From: JAVBTR01 sp031556065
GTDB lineage: Bacteria > Bacillota > Clostridia > Christensenellales > Aristaeellaceae
DNA: 7,591 nt
Reading direction: 5' to 3'
Assembly (NCBI GenBank): GCA_031556065.1
Contig: JAVBTR010000103.1
Coordinates: 1 to 7,591 of the forward strand
Below the pieces are notes generated by a model that had not been told where the DNA came from, did no database searches, and worked only from the letters and a program-made list of their open reading frames with translations. Position numbers and translations under genes: made by a program. Position 1 is the stretch's first letter. Every line of letters starts with the position of its first letter. Positions 6,048 to 7,591 of the stretch are shown here, piece by piece.

Positions 6048-7055
6048 ATGAAACATGATATGCAGAAATGGCTACGCTCCATGTATGGGCCACAACCCAA
6101 AAAGCCGCTTCCAATACTTTCTTTTCCAGCCATACAACTGCTTGATACAGATGTTCAAAGACTGATTAACAGCGCTGACCTGCAAGCTAATGGCATGAAG
6201 GCTATTGCCGATAAAGTGCAAAGCGCGGCTTCTGTCAGCCTGATGGATTTGTCTGTTGAAGCTGAATGCTTTAATGCGCCAATTCGTATATCTGAAGATG
6301 AGGTACCTACCGTTACAAGTGGTATTGTTTTTTCCTTTGAGGATGCCAAGAGATTATCAGTTCCGAAAGTCGGCGCGGGGCGCACTGGAATTTATGTGAG
6401 CGCAATAGAAAAAGCGGCATTACTTATTATTGACCGGCCTGTTTTTGCAGGCATCATAGGCCCTTATTCGCTTGCGGGTCGGCTGATGGATGTAACGGAG
6501 ATTATGTACGCTTGTTATGACGAGCCGGAAACGGTTCATGTTGTACTTGAAAAAGCCTCTGAGTTTTTAATCAGTTACTGCCAGGCGTTTAAAGCCGCAG
6601 GTGCTAATGGCGTTGTCATGGCCGAACCTTTGGCAGGGCTTCTATCGCCAGCTCTTTCTAAAGCATTTTCCTGTGATTATGTAAAGAACATCGTAGACGC
6701 TGTGCAAACACCGGACTTCATCGTTATTTACCACAATTGCGGCAACGCCGTACCCGCAATGTTGAACGAGCTCTTATCTACAGGTGCCAGCGCGTATCAT
6801 TTTGGCAATGCAATTTCTATCCCCGAAATTCTAAAGGTCGTGCCAAGTGATACCCTTATTATGGGCAATATTGATCCTGCCGGTGAGTTTAGAAACGGAA
6901 CCCCTGAATCTATAACAGCGGCCACAAAGGATTTGCTTAACCAGTGCCAGGGGTACGATAACTTCGTACTTTCTTCCGGTTGCGATATTCCGCCCCTCTC
7001 TAAATGGGAAAACATAATGGCGTTTTTTAAAGCGGCAGAAGGACAGTTCGAATAA
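6048..7055 (+). CDS. UroD-fold zinc methyltransferase, MtaA/MtbA-type (methylcobamide methyltransferase family)
   Basis: The product has 335 residues. ATG 6048 is chosen because GAGGTG lies 7 nt upstream; the in-frame GTG at 6033 overlaps that site. The protein has the uroporphyrinogen-decarboxylase fold used by corrinoid methyltransferases: MDLSVEAECFNAP (66-78), AGIIGPYSLAGRLM (134-147), and a zinc set H229-x-C231 with C312 (YHNCGN and SSGCDIPP). This H-x-C...C set is the thiol-activating site of MtaA/MtbA proteins and is absent from true heme-pathway HemE. Family members move a methyl group between a methylcorrinoid protein and a thiol, and some relatives act on methylated substrates. Coenzyme M is not expected in most Bacillota, so the acceptor or donor is unknown. 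It lies 87 bp after the regulator gene and may be co-transcribed. The partner is presumably the divergent corrinoid protein. Confidence 0.85.
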   Translation: MKHDMQKWLRSMYGPQPKKPLPILSFPAIQLLDTDVQRLINSADLQANGMKAIADKVQSAASVSLMDLSVEAECFNAPIRISEDEVPTVTSGIVFSFEDAKRLSVPKVGAGRTGIYVSAIEKAALLIIDRPVFAGIIGPYSLAGRLMDVTEIMYACYDEPETVHVVLEKASEFLISYCQAFKAAGANGVVMAEPLAGLLSPALSKAFSCDYVKNIVDAVQTPDFIVIYHNCGNAVPAMLNELLSTGASAYHFGNAISIPEILKVVPSDTLIMGNIDPAGEFRNGTPESITAATKDLLNQCQGYDNFVLSSGCDIPPLSKWENIMAFFKAAEGQFE

Positions 7056-7332
7056 ACTTATTTTTCACACAGCCCGTCAGTTTTCATTCGGTTTCGATTT
7101 CCGGCGGGTCTTATTCCAAAACGTACAAGGAAAAAGGCAAGGCAGGGATTAGTTAATGTTGCGCTCATAATCGATATTAAAGCGCACATATGAGTAAGCG
7201 ACCGAAACAATCTATGATTGCGCTTTGAAAACCAAAGAAGATATGGTTTCAAAATCAATAAAAAACTACTTTGTTGAGACCAGTTAATGCCCTAAGAGAA
7301 AGGCTATAAGCCAGTATAATCAACGTATATAA
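7056..7332. other. Gap without a supportable gene, containing inverted repeats
   Basis: No reading frame here has a convincing ribosome site or recognisable product; the 66-codon minus-strand frame 7258-7058 has neither. Several short complementary arms occur: TGCGCT (7160-7165) with AGCGCA (7181-7186), and AAAGCGCA (7179-7186) with TGCGCTTT (7219-7226). CTCATA (7164-7169) can pair with TATGAG (7189-7194). TTTGAAAACCA (7224-7234) can pair with TGGTTTCAAA (7244-7253) through one bulge. Some arms compete with one another. The region may be mRNA 3' tail, decayed sequence or a small structured RNA. Confidence 0.4.
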
Positions 7333-7365
7333 GGAAAAAGCACCTCTTAAAGAGATGCTTTTTCC
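7333..7365 (-). terminator. Bidirectional intrinsic terminator between the methyltransferase gene and the tRNA pair
   Basis: Two 16-nt arms (7333-7348 and 7350-7365) are complementary except for one C-A mismatch, around a single A. The core is GCACCTCTT / AAGAGATGC, flanked by five A on one side and five T on the other, so it reads as hairpin plus T-tract on either strand. On the minus strand it ends the tRNA transcript 24 nt after the CCA of tRNA-Met. On the plus strand it can stop transcripts from the methyltransferase gene, for which no nearer terminator is evident. Confidence 0.85.
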
Positions 7366-7388
7366 AGTTGCAAAGTCGTACTCTGTTA

Positions 7389-7465
7389 TGGTGGCTCCGA
7401 CTAGATTCGAACTAGTGACACCCCGGGTATGAACCGAGTGCTCTGGCCAACTGAGCTACGGAGCC
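7389..7465 (-). tRNA. Elongator tRNA-Met (CAT), CCA encoded
   Basis: The cloverleaf reads cleanly on the minus strand. The acceptor GGCTCCG pairs with CGGAGCC, followed by discriminator A and encoded CCA (7391-7389). The D-stem is GCTC/GAGC. The anticodon stem CTCGG/CCGGG has one G-T pair and loop TTCATAC, with the anticodon at 7431-7429. The T-stem ACTAG/CTAGT has loop TTCGAAT. The fully paired first acceptor pair and the GGTTCATACCC surroundings match elongator tRNA-Met of Bacillota. The CAT-anticodon tRNA-Ile2 (lysidine-modified) is less likely but not excluded. It starts 3 nt after the initiator tRNA, so both are surely one transcript. Confidence 0.93.
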
Positions 7466-7468
7466 AAA

Positions 7469-7545
<77 letters not shown>

Positions 7546-7573
7546 ACGTTAGTCACTCACAAGCGACAAGTGA

Positions 7574-7580
7574 TATAATA
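7574..7580. promoter_or_regulatory. Possible -10 elements of divergent promoters at the right edge
   Basis: On the minus strand, TATTAT (7580-7575) lies 29 nt before the initiator tRNA and could be its -10; the -35 would fall outside the window. On the plus strand, TATAAT (7574-7579) preceded by TG at 7571-7572 is an extended -10 that would point out of the window, though no good -35 is seen. The two overlap, so only one may be real. Confidence 0.4.
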
Positions 7581-7591
7581 CTACAATGGAA

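Noticed and set aside
7058..7258. 66-codon minus-strand reading frame
   Set aside because: It has no clear ribosome site, no recognisable domain, and its sequence coincides with several inverted repeats. Treated as chance.
7315..7320. TATAAT on the plus strand before the terminator
   Set aside because: There is no suitable -35, and it would transcribe directly into the terminator at 7333.

Overview
The window looks like chromosomal DNA of an anaerobic Bacillota bacterium, most likely a clostridial lineage. The reasons are strong AAGGAGG-type ribosome sites, sigma-A promoters of TTGNNN-17-TATAAT form, intermediate G+C, and a corrinoid methyl-transfer locus of the kind known from acetogens and other anaerobic methyl-users. 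Genus or species cannot be set from the sequence alone.

Layout. Positions 1-749 (+) hold the 3' end of a gene for a carbohydrate-binding beta-sandwich protein that starts left of the window. After its own extended -10 promoter, 796-1827 (+) encodes a 343-residue ArsR-type winged-helix regulator with a long C-terminal domain. A hairpin with a T-tract (1896-1936) separates this gene from the convergent three-gene operon 4583-1947 (-). That operon encodes, in transcription order, a B12-binding corrinoid protein, a DUF2284 cysteine-rich protein, and a [2Fe-2S]/ASKHA activator of corrinoid proteins (RACo/DUF4445 type). The three reading frames overlap (4 nt, then 20 nt), so they are probably translationally coupled. 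Divergent from it, 4710-5960 (+) encodes a PocR-domain AraC-family regulator, followed by 6048-7055 (+), a UroD-fold zinc methyltransferase of the MtaA/MtbA type. A gap of 277 bases with several inverted repeats but no supportable gene follows. Then come a strong bidirectional terminator (7333-7365) and two tandem minus-strand tRNA genes, initiator tRNA-fMet and elongator tRNA-Met, both with anticodon CAT and encoded CCA.

How the genes may work together (inference from families and order). A methyl group is carried on the cobalamin of the corrinoid protein. The UroD-type enzyme moves it to or from that carrier. The RACo-like protein restores inactive Co(II) to Co(I) using electrons from its [2Fe-2S] domain and ATP. 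The DUF2284 protein may bind an Fe-S cluster or metal and help that step. The AraC/PocR regulator probably senses a small ligand and acts on the 126-bp divergent control region, where a 20-bp-spaced direct repeat overlaps its own promoter and lies just upstream of the weaker operon promoter. No separate MttB-, MtaB- or MtmB-type substrate methyltransferase and no pterin-dependent methyltransferase is encoded here, so the substrate and final methyl acceptor remain open.
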